From Enhydrobacter aerosaccus (GTDB lineage Bacteria; Pseudomonadota; Alphaproteobacteria; Reyranellales; Reyranellaceae): a stretch of 64,000 nucleotides of DNA. The position numbers and the translations under genes are program-made. Positions 8,670 through 17,866 of the stretch are shown here, in pieces. The stretch is taken from NCBI GenBank assembly GCA_903915535.1, contig CAIWTJ010000043.1, forward strand, positions 85,017 through 149,016, given 5' to 3'. The notes beneath the pieces are model-generated. The model was not told where the DNA came from, made no database searches, and saw nothing but the letters and a program-made list of their open reading frames with translations. Positions within the stretch are counted from its first letter, which is position 1; every line of letters starts with the position of its first letter.

Positions 8670-10163
8670 ATGCCCGACACCGCTCTCCAGACCGAGCAAG
8701 CGCACACCACCGAGCATTTCGATGTGCTGATCGTCGGCGCCGGCATCTCCGGCGTCGGCGGCGCCTATCACCTGACCAAGCAGTGTCCGGGCACGAGCTT
8801 CGTGGTGCTCGAGTCACAGGAGAGCTTCGGCGGCACGTGGCTCACGCACAAATATCCCGGCATCCGCTCCGACAGCGATCTCTTCACCTTCGGCTACCGC
8901 TTCAAGCCGTGGACCGGTGCGCCGATCGCCACCGCCGAGGAGATCCTCTCCTACATGGGCGAGGTGATCGAGGAGAACGATCTCGGCCGCCACATCCGCT
9001 ACGGGCACAGCATCGCCTCGGCGCGCTGGTCGGGCTCGGACAATCGCTGGACGATCGAGGGCACGTGCAACGGGCGGCCGTTCCGTCTCACCGCCAACTT
9101 CCTGTGGATGTGCCAGGGCTACTATCGCCACTCCGAGGGCTACACGCCCGAGTGGCCGGGCATGGCGGACTTCAAGGGCCGCATCGTCCATCCGCAAACC
9201 TGGCCGACCGATATCGATCTTGCGAACAAGAAAGTCGTCGTGATCGGCTCGGGCGCCACCGCGGCAACGCTGGTGCCCAACATCGCGGACAAGTGCCAGC
9301 ACGTCACCATGCTGCAGCGGACGCCCACCTTCTTCCGTGCCGCGCGCAACGCCGACGATCTCGCCGACACGCTGCGCAAGCTCGAAGTCGACGAGGCGTG
9401 GATCCACGAGATCGTGCGCCGCAAGATCCTGCACGACCAGGATGTCTTCACGCGCCGGTCCTTCTCCGAGCCGGAGAAGGTGAAGCAGGAGCTTCTGGCG
9501 GGCGTGCGCGCCCATCTCGGCCCCGACTACGACATGGACACGCACTTCACGCCGTCTTACCGGCCGTGGCGCCAGCGCATCGCCTTCGTGCCCGACGGCG
9601 ACCTGTTCAAGGGCATCCGCTCGGGCAAGGCCTCGGTCGTCACCGACGAGATCGAGCGCTTCACGCCCGACGGCATCCTGCTGAAGTCCGGGAAGGAGCT
9701 CGAGGCCGACATCGTCGTCACGGCGACCGGCTTCCATCTCAACGTGCTGGGCGACATCGCCTTCGAGATCGACGGTAAGCCGCTCGATTTCGCGAACACC
9801 GTGACCTATCGCGGCATGATGTTCACCGGCGTGCCCAACATGGTCTGGGTGTTCGGCTATTTCCGGGCGAGCTGGACCTTGCGGGCCGACCTCGTGGGCG
9901 ACTTCGTCTGCCGCCTGCTCAACCACATGGGCGCAAGACAGGCGCATCGCGTCGAGGTGGCGCTGCGTCCCGAAGACAAGGACATGAAACTGCTGCCGTG
10001 GATCGATCCGGAGAACTTCAATCCGGGCTACCTGATGCGCGGCATCCACCTGCTGCCCAAGCGCGGCGACAAGCGCGACTGGCAGCACACCCAGGATTAC
10101 TGGGGCGAGAAGAACGAGTTCCCCGCGATCGATCTCGATGACAGGGCCTTCGTTTACGGCTGA
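8670..10163 (+). CDS. FAD/NADPH-dependent monooxygenase, Baeyer-Villiger type
   Basis: A 497-residue flavoprotein. It has an N-terminal FAD site (VLIVGAGISGVGGAYHL, about residues 20-36, then ESQESFGGTW) and a second Rossmann motif for NADPH (VVVIGSGATAATLVPNI, about 190-206). Just before the latter sits FKGRIVHPQTWP, which fits the Baeyer-Villiger fingerprint FxGxxxHxxxWP. Members insert oxygen next to a ketone or hydroxylate amines; the substrate is unknown. It probably finishes the M81-VOC transcription unit. A hairpin pair and a small ORF follow its stop. Confidence 0.9.
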   Translation: MPDTALQTEQAHTTEHFDVLIVGAGISGVGGAYHLTKQCPGTSFVVLESQESFGGTWLTHKYPGIRSDSDLFTFGYRFKPWTGAPIATAEEILSYMGEVIEENDLGRHIRYGHSIASARWSGSDNRWTIEGTCNGRPFRLTANFLWMCQGYYRHSEGYTPEWPGMADFKGRIVHPQTWPTDIDLANKKVVVIGSGATAATLVPNIADKCQHVTMLQRTPTFFRAARNADDLADTLRKLEVDEAWIHEIVRRKILHDQDVFTRRSFSEPEKVKQELLAGVRAHLGPDYDMDTHFTPSYRPWRQRIAFVPDGDLFKGIRSGKASVVTDEIERFTPDGILLKSGKELEADIVVTATGFHLNVLGDIAFEIDGKPLDFANTVTYRGMMFTGVPNMVWVFGYFRASWTLRADLVGDFVCRLLNHMGARQAHRVEVALRPEDKDMKLLPWIDPENFNPGYLMRGIHLLPKRGDKRDWQHTQDYWGEKNEFPAIDLDDRAFVYG

Positions 10164-10220
10164 ATCGGGGCACTGCGAAACCGACGAAACATTTTTGCCG
10201 CGCCGCAAAATAGCGAGGAC

Positions 10221-10253
10221 ATAGGTCGAACCTATGATCGGCTCTCCGATCAT
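10221..10253 (+). promoter_or_regulatory. Two adjoining perfect hairpins before a small ORF
   Basis: ATAGGT-CGA-ACCTAT (10221-10235) is immediately followed, sharing two bases, by ATGATCGG-CTCT-CCGATCAT (10234-10253). The GGAGG ribosome site of the small ORF starts at the very next base (10254-10258). No T-run follows, so this is not an ordinary terminator; it looks like an operator pair or a translational control structure. Confidence 0.6.
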
Positions 10254-10265
10254 GGAGGGTTCACA

Positions 10266-10415
10266 ATGGTTCAAGTTGCCGGCGGTTCCGCCTTCTGTGG
10301 CGCGGCCACCGCGTTCCTCTGCATGGGCGATCCGATCCTCGCCCTGCTGGGCGGGATTTGCGCGTTGGCCTGGACGGCGACGACCTCGGAGTTGCGCACT
10401 GGGCGCCACTTCTGA
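10266..10415 (+). CDS. Short hypothetical membrane protein (49 aa)
   Basis: An open frame from ATG 10266 to TGA 10415 encodes a 49-residue, Ala/Gly/Cys-rich hydrophobic peptide (starting MVQVAGGSAFCGAATAFLCM). It has one or two membrane-prone stretches at about residues 8-21 and 23-38, then a polar basic tail (SELRTGRHF). GGAGG sits 7 bases before the ATG, and two hairpins stand just upstream. Codon third positions are GC-rich. Its stop abuts the stop of the CoA transferase on the other strand. I know no homologue. It could be a small inner-membrane peptide or a leader peptide; coding is likely but unproven. Confidence 0.45.
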   Translation: MVQVAGGSAFCGAATAFLCMGDPILALLGGICALAWTATTSELRTGRHF

Positions 10416-11855
10416 TCAGTCGTCGGCGGCGGCACTCTGCGGGGCGCGAGGCGGCCATATCGGCTGATGATGGCCGAGCGGCACCGAGGGCCGCGCCCAG
10501 TAGGCGGGCGTCTTCGACAGCTGAGCGACGGGCGCCAGGTGACGCAGCGGTCCGGACGGCGTCTGGCTGGTCGTCGACCAGCGCTCGATCTCATCCCTGG
10601 TGAACTCCGCGGGGATCTCCTTGAGCGATGCCGCAGGCACCTCGCCGAGGTCGACCAGCCACTTGCCGACCTGGGCAAGCGAGATGCGCACAAGCCAGCT
10701 GCCGCCCTCGGTCGCACGGCGCGCCAGGGCGACCATCGCGCCGAACGCCATCAGGTAGCCGGTGCAGTAGTCGATCGCCGACAGCGGATAGAATTGCGGA
10801 CCGGGCTCCTTGCCCGGGAACAACTCGCCCTGGCGCAGGGTCATGCCGCTCACCGCCTGCACGACGGTGTCGAAGCCGCGCCGGTTCGCCCACGGCCCGA
10901 TGTGACCGAACGCCGAGAGCGAGACACAGACGAGGCCGGGCCGGAGCTTCACCAGCTCCTCGGGCGAGAGGCCGCGCGCGCCGAGACTGCCCGGACGATA
11001 GCCCTGCGAGAACACGTCGGCGTCGCGGATCAGGCCGCGCAGGGTCTCGAACTGGGCAGGCTGGCGCATGTCGAGCTGGGCGTTCAGCTTGCCGTGGCCG
11101 GTGTCCCATTCCTGGTAGCCGAGGTTGGGCAGATGGGCAGCACTGATCTTCATCACGTCGGCGCCGTGTTCGGCGAGCGTGCGGGCGCAGGTCGGGCCCG
11201 CGAGCACGCGCGTGATGTCGACGACGCGAATGCCCGACAGAGGGCGGTCGCCCGCCGGCAGCGGCTCGGGCTTGCTGTCGCCGATCCTGAGGATCTCCAG
11301 CAGCGGCAGGCCTGCCACCGCGATGCCCTGCGGGTGGCGCTTCCATTCCTCGTGCGTGCGCACCATGCCGCCCGCGCCCTTGTTGGCGATGATGGCCTCT
11401 TCGAGGTCGGCGGCGGTCCAGTTCAGAACCGCCTTGGCCACGGCGTCGCGATCCTCCGGCACGCCCAGCACCTTCAGCGCCACCGCGCGGTGATTGGGGA
11501 AGTTGCAATGGAGGTAGCTCCAGCGCCCGTCCTTGGTCGGATAGAAGCCCATGATGCCGTTGCGCGCGGGCGAGAGCGCGCCGTCGCCCAGCTTCATGTA
11601 GTGACCGCTGCGCATCGCGGCGCCCGCATGGCGCACGTCGACGCTGACGGTCTGCCGTGGCCCGCCGCGCACTTCCCAGAGATGCGCCGCCGCCAGTCCC
11701 GCCGCCGCGATCGTAGCCGCACCCGCGTCGCCCACATGCAGCGCCGTGCGCATCATCGGATCGCCCGTACCCTTGAATGTCACGTCGGCGGAAACATCGC
11801 GCGACCAACCAGCGTGCGGCAGGATTGTCTTCAGGGCATCGAGCGGCTTGGTCAT
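10416..11855 (-). CDS. CaiB/BaiF family CoA transferase, two-module form
   Basis: Class III CoA transferases move CoA between carboxylic acids through an aspartyl thioester. In this 479-residue protein the canonical start of the fold (PLSGIRVVDITRVLAGPTCA) only appears near residue 206. It is followed by the typical AEHGADVMKI, VSLSAFGHIGPWANRRGFD and YPLSAIDYCTGYLMAFGAM. The first 200 residues contain HYMKLGDGALSPARNGIMGF and the tail features of the same fold, so a degenerate first module precedes the second, as in fused members of the family. The expected catalytic Asp region should be LNAQLDMRQPAQFETLRGLI. Substrate unknown. The last 50 residues are proline-rich. It is followed on its upstream side by tlpA, 4 bases away. 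Confidence 0.85.
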   Translation of the reverse strand: MTKPLDALKTILPHAGWSRDVSADVTFKGTGDPMMRTALHVGDAGAATIAAAGLAAAHLWEVRGGPRQTVSVDVRHAGAAMRSGHYMKLGDGALSPARNGIMGFYPTKDGRWSYLHCNFPNHRAVALKVLGVPEDRDAVAKAVLNWTAADLEEAIIANKGAGGMVRTHEEWKRHPQGIAVAGLPLLEILRIGDSKPEPLPAGDRPLSGIRVVDITRVLAGPTCARTLAEHGADVMKISAAHLPNLGYQEWDTGHGKLNAQLDMRQPAQFETLRGLIRDADVFSQGYRPGSLGARGLSPEELVKLRPGLVCVSLSAFGHIGPWANRRGFDTVVQAVSGMTLRQGELFPGKEPGPQFYPLSAIDYCTGYLMAFGAMVALARRATEGGSWLVRISLAQVGKWLVDLGEVPAASLKEIPAEFTRDEIERWSTTSQTPSGPLRHLAPVAQLSKTPAYWARPSVPLGHHQPIWPPRAPQSAAADD

Positions 11856-11859
11856 GGTC

Positions 11860-12423
11860 CTACCCCACCGCCGCCTTCATCAGCGCGACCGCCTCGGGCT
11901 TGTCCCAGTCGGCGTCGCCCACCATGCGGCCGATCTCGCGGCCTTGGGCATCGATCAGGATCGAGGTCGGCAGCACGGAGACGTCGAGCGCCTGCTGCAC
12001 TTTCTTGCCCTTGTCGAAATAGATGCCGAGGTTGGCGAGGTCCTTGTCCTTGTAAAAAGGTGCGACCTTGGGCCGGGACGCGCCGTCGAGCGAGAGCGGC
12101 ACGATCGCGAACTTGTCCTTGCCCATCTCGCCCTGCAGCCTGTTGAGGCTCGGCATCTCCTTCACGCAGGGTGCGCACCAGGTCGCCCAGAAGTTCAGCA
12201 GCACGACCTTGCCCTTGTAGTCGGCGAGGCCGAGCGGCTTGTCGTCGGCATCGGTGAAGCCGATCTCGGGCAGCGCCTTGGGCGCGGCCGCCAGCTCGAA
12301 CTTCGCCAGCGTGCCCTTAAGAAGGTCGGGGCCGACATTAGCGAAAGCGGGGGTGGCGAAGGCGGAAAGAACGCCTACGAAGAGGCTGCGACGAGAGAGG
12401 AAATATGGAGCGGGATGTGTCAT
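11860..12423 (-). CDS. tlpA: TlpA family thiol:disulfide oxidoreductase
   Basis: A periplasmic thioredoxin-like protein that keeps cysteines reduced, in relatives for cytochrome c or cytochrome oxidase assembly. The 187 residues begin with a twin-arginine-flavoured signal (SRRSLFVGVLSAFATPAFA, residues 10-28). The redox motif WCAPC is at 82-86 within VLLNFWATWCAPC, and the cis-Pro is in VLPTSILID. The gene reads away from argH with a 36-base gap, the arrangement familiar from rhizobia and relatives. The CoA transferase gene downstream starts 4 bases after the stop, so both may be one transcript. Confidence 0.93.
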   Translation of the reverse strand: MTHPAPYFLSRRSLFVGVLSAFATPAFANVGPDLLKGTLAKFELAAAPKALPEIGFTDADDKPLGLADYKGKVVLLNFWATWCAPCVKEMPSLNRLQGEMGKDKFAIVPLSLDGASRPKVAPFYKDKDLANLGIYFDKGKKVQQALDVSVLPTSILIDAQGREIGRMVGDADWDKPEAVALMKAAVG

Positions 12424-12459
12424 AAGCCCACGTTCCTAAAGGATAAGTGACGTCAATTC

Positions 12460-13881
12460 ATGGCACGAAAGAACACGACTGCGCGAGCAGCAAAGAAGAA
12501 CGGCTCCAACACGATGTGGGGCGGCCGCTACAAGCTGGGTCCGTCCGAGATCATGGAGAAGATCAACGCCTCCATCGGTTTCGACAAGCGCCTGTATGCG
12601 CAGGATATCGCCGGCTCGCTTGCGCATGCCGAAATGCTGGTGGCGCGCGGCATCCTGACGGCAAAGGATGGCGCGGCAATCAAGCGCGGCCTGAAGCAGG
12701 TGCAGGGCGAAATCGAATCCGGCCGCTTCAAGTTCTCGACCAAGCTCGAGGACATCCATTTCAACGTCGAGGCGCGCCTCACCGACCTGATCGGTCCGGC
12801 CGGCGGGCGCCTGCACACCGGCCGTTCACGCAACGACCAGATCGCCCTCGATGTGCGCCTGTGGGTGCGCGACACGATCGACAAGATCGAGGCGATGCTG
12901 CGCGATCTGCAGGACGCGCTGATCAAGCGCGCCGAACAGTATTCAGCCACGATCATGCCGGGCTTCACGCATCTGCAGACGGCGCAGCCGATCACCTTCG
13001 GCCATCACCTGCTGGCCTATGTCGAGATGTTCGGCCGCGACCGCAGCCGCTTCGCCGACTGCCGCGCGCGCCTGAACGAATCGCCGTTGGGCGCCGCCGC
13101 CCTCGCGGGCACGCCGCATCCGATCGACCGGCATCGCACGGCCAAGGCGCTGGGCTTCGACGGGCCGATGGCCAACTCGCTCGATGCCGTGTCCGACCGC
13201 GACTATGTGATCGAGTTCATTGCCGCCGCCTCGATCACGGGCGTGCATCTGTCGCGCCTCGCGGAAGAGATCGTGATCTGGTGCTCCGCCCCGTTCCGCT
13301 TCATCTCGCTGTCGGATGCCTTCACCACCGGCAGCTCGATCATGCCGCAGAAGCGCAATCCTGACGCGGCCGAACTCACGCGCGCCAAGGTCGGCCGCAT
13401 CATGGGAGCCTTCGTGGCCCTCTGCACCATCCTGAAGGGCCTGCCGCTCACCTACGGCAAGGACATGCAGGAGGACAAGGAGCCGCTGTTCGACGCCGCC
13501 GATTCGCTCGAGCTCGGCATCGCGGCCATGGCCGGCATGATCCGCGACCTCAAGGCCAATCCGGTGCGCATGCGGGCGGTGGCCTCGGCCGATTACTCGG
13601 TCGCGACCGATCTCGCCGACTGGCTGGTACGCAAGGTCGGCCTGCCGTTCCGCCAGGCCCATCACGTGACCGGCAGGCTGGTCGGCATCGCGTCCGACAA
13701 GGGCGTCGACCTCGACAAACTCTCGCTCGCGGAGATGCAGGCCGTCGAGCCCGCGATCGACCGCAGCGTCTTCAAGGTGCTGACCGTGGAAGCGTCCGTC
13801 GCCGCGCGGAAAAGCTTCGGCGGCACCGCGCCGGCCAACGTCGCGCGCGCCGTCCAGGAAGCGCGCAAGAGGTTCCTGTGA
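12460..13881 (+). CDS. argH: Argininosuccinate lyase
   Basis: Splits argininosuccinate to arginine and fumarate, the last step of arginine synthesis. The 473-residue protein carries a basic N-terminal extension ([17 protein letters not shown]) before the usual MWGGRY. The fumarase/aspartase-superfamily signature [12 protein letters not shown] is at about residues 291-302, and the substrate-binding HTGRSRNDQ at about 122-130. The ATG follows the divergent tlpA start by 36 bases. The stop overlaps the GTG of lysA (GTGA), so the two are coupled. Confidence 0.97.
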   Translation: MARKNTTARAAKKNGSNTMWGGRYKLGPSEIMEKINASIGFDKRLYAQDIAGSLAHAEMLVARGILTAKDGAAIKRGLKQVQGEIESGRFKFSTKLEDIHFNVEARLTDLIGPAGGRLHTGRSRNDQIALDVRLWVRDTIDKIEAMLRDLQDALIKRAEQYSATIMPGFTHLQTAQPITFGHHLLAYVEMFGRDRSRFADCRARLNESPLGAAALAGTPHPIDRHRTAKALGFDGPMANSLDAVSDRDYVIEFIAAASITGVHLSRLAEEIVIWCSAPFRFISLSDAFTTGSSIMPQKRNPDAAELTRAKVGRIMGAFVALCTILKGLPLTYGKDMQEDKEPLFDAADSLELGIAAMAGMIRDLKANPVRMRAVASADYSVATDLADWLVRKVGLPFRQAHHVTGRLVGIASDKGVDLDKLSLAEMQAVEPAIDRSVFKVLTVEASVAARKSFGGTAPANVARAVQEARKRFL

Positions 13882-15152
13882 ACTACTTCGCCTACAAGAA
13901 GGGCGACATGCATGCCGAAGGCGTGGCGCTCAAGACGATTGCCGAACAGGTCGGCACGCCGTTCTATTGCTATTCGGCAGGTGCCTTGCGGGCCGCGATG
14001 GGCGAATTCAACCGCGGCATGAAGGGCATGAACGCGAGCGTGTGCTACGCGATGAAGGCCAATTCGAGCCTCGCCGTCATCAAGACCTTCGCCGAGATGG
14101 GCGCCGGCGCGGACATCGTCTCCGAGGGCGAGATGAGACGGGCGCTGGCGGCGGGCGTTCCGGCGAACCGCATCGTCTATTCGGGTGTCGGCAAGAAGCC
14201 CGCCGAGCTGATGGCGGCGCTGCAGGCCGGGGTGGGCCAGATCAATGTCGAGAGCGTGGCCGAGCTCGAGACGCTCAACGCCGTCGCGGGCCAGCTCGGC
14301 GTGAAGGCGGCCATCACCATCCGCGTCAATCCCGACGTCGACGCCAAGACCCACGCCAAGATCACGACCGGCAAGAAGGGCAACAAGTTCGGCATCGACA
14401 TCGACCTCGCGCGCGAGGCCTTCGCCATCGCGGGCAAGCTGCCGCACCTCAATGTCGTAGGCGTGGCCATGCATATCGGCTCGCAGCTCACGACGCTGTC
14501 GCCCTACCAGCGCTCGATCCGGAAGGTGGCGAAGTTCATCGCCCAGCTGCGTTCGGACGGTCACAGGATCGACCGCTTCGACGTCGGCGGCGGTCTCGGC
14601 ATCGTCTACAAGAAGGAGAAGCCGCCTTCGATCACCGACTTCCTCGCCATCGTGAAGAAGGAGACCAAGGGCCTCGACTGCGAGCTCACCTTCGAGCCCG
14701 GCCGGCGGCTGGTAGGGGAGGCGGGCGTGCTGGTGGGCGAGGTCATCCTGGTGAAGCCGGGTGCCTCCAAGACCTTCGTGATCGTGGACGCCGCGATGAA
14801 CGATCTCATCCGTCCGACACTGTACGATGCCTGGCACGACATCGTCCCGGTGCGCCAACCCCGCCCCGGTGCGGCCACGATCCGCTGCGACATTGTCGGC
14901 CCGATCTGCGAATCGGGGGATTATCTGGCACAAAACCGTGATTTGCCGCGGCTTTCGGCCGGCGATCTCGTCATGGTACGCTCGGCAGGTGCCTACGGGG
15001 CGGTGATGGGGTCGACCTACAACACCCGTCCGCTGGCGCCGGAAGTGATGGTCGATGGCACGCGATTTGCGGTCACCCGCCCAAGGCCATCGATAGACGA
15101 TATGCTCGCCGCCGAGCGCTTCCCATCGTGGATGGAGCGCCCGAAGCCCTAG
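13878..15152 (+). CDS. lysA: Diaminopimelate decarboxylase
   Basis: PLP enzyme that decarboxylates meso-diaminopimelate to lysine. The 424-residue fold-III enzyme has its PLP lysine at K60 ([10 protein letters not shown]), the glycine loop in DVGGGLGI, the HIGSQL strand and the active-site [11 protein letters not shown] (about residues 342-352). The GTG at 13878 overlaps the argH stop; an internal start would remove the conserved [12 protein letters not shown] leader. The TIGR02302 gene follows after 10 bases. argH-lysA coupling is common in Alphaproteobacteria. Confidence 0.97.
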   Translation: MNYFAYKKGDMHAEGVALKTIAEQVGTPFYCYSAGALRAAMGEFNRGMKGMNASVCYAMKANSSLAVIKTFAEMGAGADIVSEGEMRRALAAGVPANRIVYSGVGKKPAELMAALQAGVGQINVESVAELETLNAVAGQLGVKAAITIRVNPDVDAKTHAKITTGKKGNKFGIDIDLAREAFAIAGKLPHLNVVGVAMHIGSQLTTLSPYQRSIRKVAKFIAQLRSDGHRIDRFDVGGGLGIVYKKEKPPSITDFLAIVKKETKGLDCELTFEPGRRLVGEAGVLVGEVILVKPGASKTFVIVDAAMNDLIRPTLYDAWHDIVPVRQPRPGAATIRCDIVGPICESGDYLAQNRDLPRLSAGDLVMVRSAGAYGAVMGSTYNTRPLAPEVMVDGTRFAVTRPRPSIDDMLAAERFPSWMERPKP

Positions 15153-15162
15153 AAAGGATGCG

Positions 15163-17739
15163 ATGGACGCGACGGAGACCAGGACGATCGAAAGCTTCGG
15201 AGTGGAGCGCAAGATCGGTTTGGCGCGCGCGTCGCTGGCGTGGGAAGACCTGTGGCCGCGCCTGGTGCCGCTGGTCGCCGCGATCATGCTTTTCGTGGCC
15301 GCCGCCCACCTCGACCTGTTCGCCGGCCTCGATCCCTGGATTCACACCGCGATCCTCGCCGCCCTGGCTGCCGGCTTTGCCGCGCTCGGCTTCTTCCTCT
15401 TCCGGCGTTTCCGCTGGCCCTCACGTGACCTGGCGATCCGCCGCCTCGAGCGCGACTCGGGCGTGACGCATCGCCCGTTGGTCGCCGTGCAGGATCAACT
15501 GGCCTCGGGCAGCACCGATCCGATGGCGATCGCGCTGTGGCAGGCCCATCGCCGCCGCGAGGCCCAACGTCTCTCCGGCCTGGTCAACAAGCCGCCGCAG
15601 CCGGTTCTCGCGATCATCGACACCTGGGCGCTGCGCGTCGTGCCGGTGCTGGCGCTCGTCGTCGCCGTCGTGATGGCGGGCGGCTGGCGCGCCGACCGCA
15701 TGATGGCCGCCTTCACGCCGGCCTTTCCGCCGCCGCCGCCGGTCGTCGCCAATCTCTGGATCGCGCCGCCGGCCTATACCGGCAAGCCGCCGGTCTATCT
15801 CGACATGGCGGACCACGACAAGCTGCTGCGCGTCCCCATCGGCTCGAAGATCGCGGGCTTCGTCGACGACGTGCGCGGCCGCCATGCCCCGAAGCTCAAC
15901 GTCGACGGCCAGGCGTTCGAGTTCAATACCGTCAGCACGGGCAAGTACCAGATCGAGCAGACGATCGCCTCGGGCACCGAGATCACGCTCGAGGCGCGCG
16001 GCGACCAGCAGGCGCGCTGGAAGCTGCATGTGATCCCCGATCTCGCGCCGACGGTGGAGTTCTCGCGCGGCATCGGCGTCGACAAATGGTCGACCAAGGT
16101 CGAGTACATCGCCGGCGACGATTTCGGCGTGACGGGCGTTCAGCTCCAGATTCGCCTGCACGGCTCGGTGCTGGGTTCCGACATGATGACCGACGACGAC
16201 GAGCCCGAGGTCATGCGCATCGACCTGCCGGTGCCGTCCGGTTCGAAGAAGGTCTCCGACGCCTTCGTGCGCGACCTCACCAGCTCGCCCTGGGCCGGCC
16301 TCAAGGTCACGATGATGCTGTTCGCGTCCGACGCGCTGGGGCAGAAGGGCCGCAGCTCGGTGCAGACCTTCCTGCTGCCGGAGCGCGTGTTCACCGACCC
16401 GACGGCACGCGCGCTGATCCTGCTGCGCAAGCAGCTGACGCGCGATCCCAAGGCGCTGCGGTCCGACGTCATCGACGGCATGACGATGATCGGCAACAAC
16501 CCCAAGAGCTACCGCGACGATCCGGTGGTCCAGCTCGGCCTGCGCATGGGCGGCTGGCGGTTGGCCGAGAGCGGCGACAAGGAGCATATCTCGGAGGCCC
16601 AGAAGATCCTGTGGGATCTCGCGATGCGCCTGGAGAACGGCGCCGCGAACGACGCCCAGCGCCAGCTCGAGCAGGCGCGCCAGGACCTGCGCGACGCCAT
16701 GCAGCGCCAGGCCGGCGACGAGGAGATCGAGAAACTGATTCAGCAGCTCTACAGCGCCATGGACCGCTGGCAGAAGGAGCTGAACGACAAGATGCAGGAT
16801 CCGGAAGAGCGCCGCCGCATGATGGAGCAGGCGGAGAAGATGGATCCCAACAACACCGTCACCGGCGACGACATCCAGAAGATGCTCGACAAGATTCGCG
16901 AGATGGCCAAGAACGGCGACCGCGAAGGCGCCAAGCGCGCGCTCGAAGAGCTGCGCAAGATGATGGAGAACGCGGTGCCGATGATGGCCCAGCCCGGCCA
17001 GCGCGGGCAGCGTGGCCAGCAGCAGGGCCAGCAGGGCCAGGGCAACCAGCAGGGCCGCGAGATGATGAACCAGCTCGACCGCATGGCCCGGCGCGAGAAC
17101 CAGTTGCTGGGCGAGTCGGAGCGCCAGGGCCGCCAGCAGCAGGGTCAGCAAGGCCAGCAGGGACAGCGCGGCCAGCAGGGTCAGCAAGGCCAACAGGGAC
17201 AGCAGGGCCAGCAAGGCCAACAGCCGGGCCAGGGCAACGGCCAGTGGGGCGAAGGCCAGCGCGGCCAGCAGCAGGGCCTGCGCAACCAGTTGGGCGAGTT
17301 CATGAAGAAGCTCGACGAGAACGGCATGCCGATGCCCGAGGCGCTCGGCCGCGCCGAGCGTTCGATGCGCGAGGCCGAGGAAGCGCTGAAGCGCGGAGAT
17401 GCGCGCGAGGCCTCGCGGGCCCAGCGCCGCGCGCTCGACAACCTGCAGCAGGGCATGGGCGACATGGCCGAGCAGATGCGCAACAACCGCGGCCCCGGCA
17501 ACAACCAGGACACCGCCGAGATCGAGGACCGCGAGAAGCACAGCGAAGACCGCGATCCGCTCGGCCGCTCCGACGGCAACTATGGCGATTCCGTCGACAG
17601 CGGCACCGACAAGGTTCCGCTCGAGATCGACCGCCAGAAGAGCCGCGAGATCCTGGACGAGCTGCGCCGCCGTGCCGGCGAAATGCAGCGGCCCAAGGAA
17701 GAGCTCGACTACATCGACCGCCTGCTCAAGACCTACTAG
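15163..17739 (+). CDS. TIGR02302 family (DUF4175) membrane protein
   Basis: An 858-residue alphaproteobacterial protein of unknown biochemical role, usually encoded after lysA as here. Two transmembrane helices lie at about residues 31-50 and 60-78, and a third at about 162-182. The periplasmic part has beta-rich repeats (VANLWIAPPAYTGKPPVYLD, then an Ig-like region to about 420). A long helical stretch at about 500-600 is rich in Gln, Glu, Met and Arg and looks like a coiled coil. A Gln-Gly low-complexity tract covers about 610-706. The C-terminus is again helical (DELRRRAGEMQRPKEELDYI). Family members are thought to act at the envelope; that is inference from topology. Confidence 0.9.
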   Translation: MDATETRTIESFGVERKIGLARASLAWEDLWPRLVPLVAAIMLFVAAAHLDLFAGLDPWIHTAILAALAAGFAALGFFLFRRFRWPSRDLAIRRLERDSGVTHRPLVAVQDQLASGSTDPMAIALWQAHRRREAQRLSGLVNKPPQPVLAIIDTWALRVVPVLALVVAVVMAGGWRADRMMAAFTPAFPPPPPVVANLWIAPPAYTGKPPVYLDMADHDKLLRVPIGSKIAGFVDDVRGRHAPKLNVDGQAFEFNTVSTGKYQIEQTIASGTEITLEARGDQQARWKLHVIPDLAPTVEFSRGIGVDKWSTKVEYIAGDDFGVTGVQLQIRLHGSVLGSDMMTDDDEPEVMRIDLPVPSGSKKVSDAFVRDLTSSPWAGLKVTMMLFASDALGQKGRSSVQTFLLPERVFTDPTARALILLRKQLTRDPKALRSDVIDGMTMIGNNPKSYRDDPVVQLGLRMGGWRLAESGDKEHISEAQKILWDLAMRLENGAANDAQRQLEQARQDLRDAMQRQAGDEEIEKLIQQLYSAMDRWQKELNDKMQDPEERRRMMEQAEKMDPNNTVTGDDIQKMLDKIREMAKNGDREGAKRALEELRKMMENAVPMMAQPGQRGQRGQQQGQQGQGNQQGREMMNQLDRMARRENQLLGESERQGRQQQGQQGQQGQRGQQGQQGQQGQQGQQGQQPGQGNGQWGEGQRGQQQGLRNQLGEFMKKLDENGMPMPEALGRAERSMREAEEALKRGDAREASRAQRRALDNLQQGMGDMAEQMRNNRGPGNNQDTAEIEDREKHSEDRDPLGRSDGNYGDSVDSGTDKVPLEIDRQKSREILDELRRRAGEMQRPKEELDYIDRLLKTY
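16990..17280 (+). repeat. Gln-Gly codon repeat inside the TIGR02302 gene
   Basis: Two blocks (about 16990-17060 and 17125-17280) consist of near-identical 6- and 9-base units such as cagcagggc and caaggccaa, encoding runs of GQQ. The units alternate caa/cag and ggc/gga/ggt, which breaks up exact identity, yet the tract could still expand or contract in frame. Confidence 0.85.
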
Positions 17740-17761
17740 CGTCTTTCCAGCTGGAGCAGAA

Positions 17762-17858
17762 TCACCTCACCCTGAGGAGCGGTCCGAAGGGTGGGATCGA
17801 GCACAGCGTTTGTTATCCATGCTTCGCGACAGCCGCTTCGCGGCTTCCTCAGCATGAG
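17762..17858. repeat. Decayed inverted repeat of the TCcTGAG family
   Basis: The left side reads caccctgaggagcgg..cgaaggg and the right side ttcgcggcttcctcagcatga, imperfect reverse complements resembling the palindromes at 2102 and 33121. It lies between two convergent genes and may serve as a shared end structure. Nothing else is seen in the 127-base gap 17740-17866. Confidence 0.5.
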
Positions 17859-17866
17859 GCTTCCAA

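Noticed and set aside
16990..17280. Possible CRISPR-like regular repeats
   Set aside because: The units are short, in frame with Gln-Gly codons, without spacers, and inside a coding region.
15421..17541. 706-codon minus-strand frame rich in leucine and alanine opposite the TIGR02302 gene
   Set aside because: Its LLALL runs are the reverse complement of the Gln-Gly codon repeat; not a membrane protein gene.
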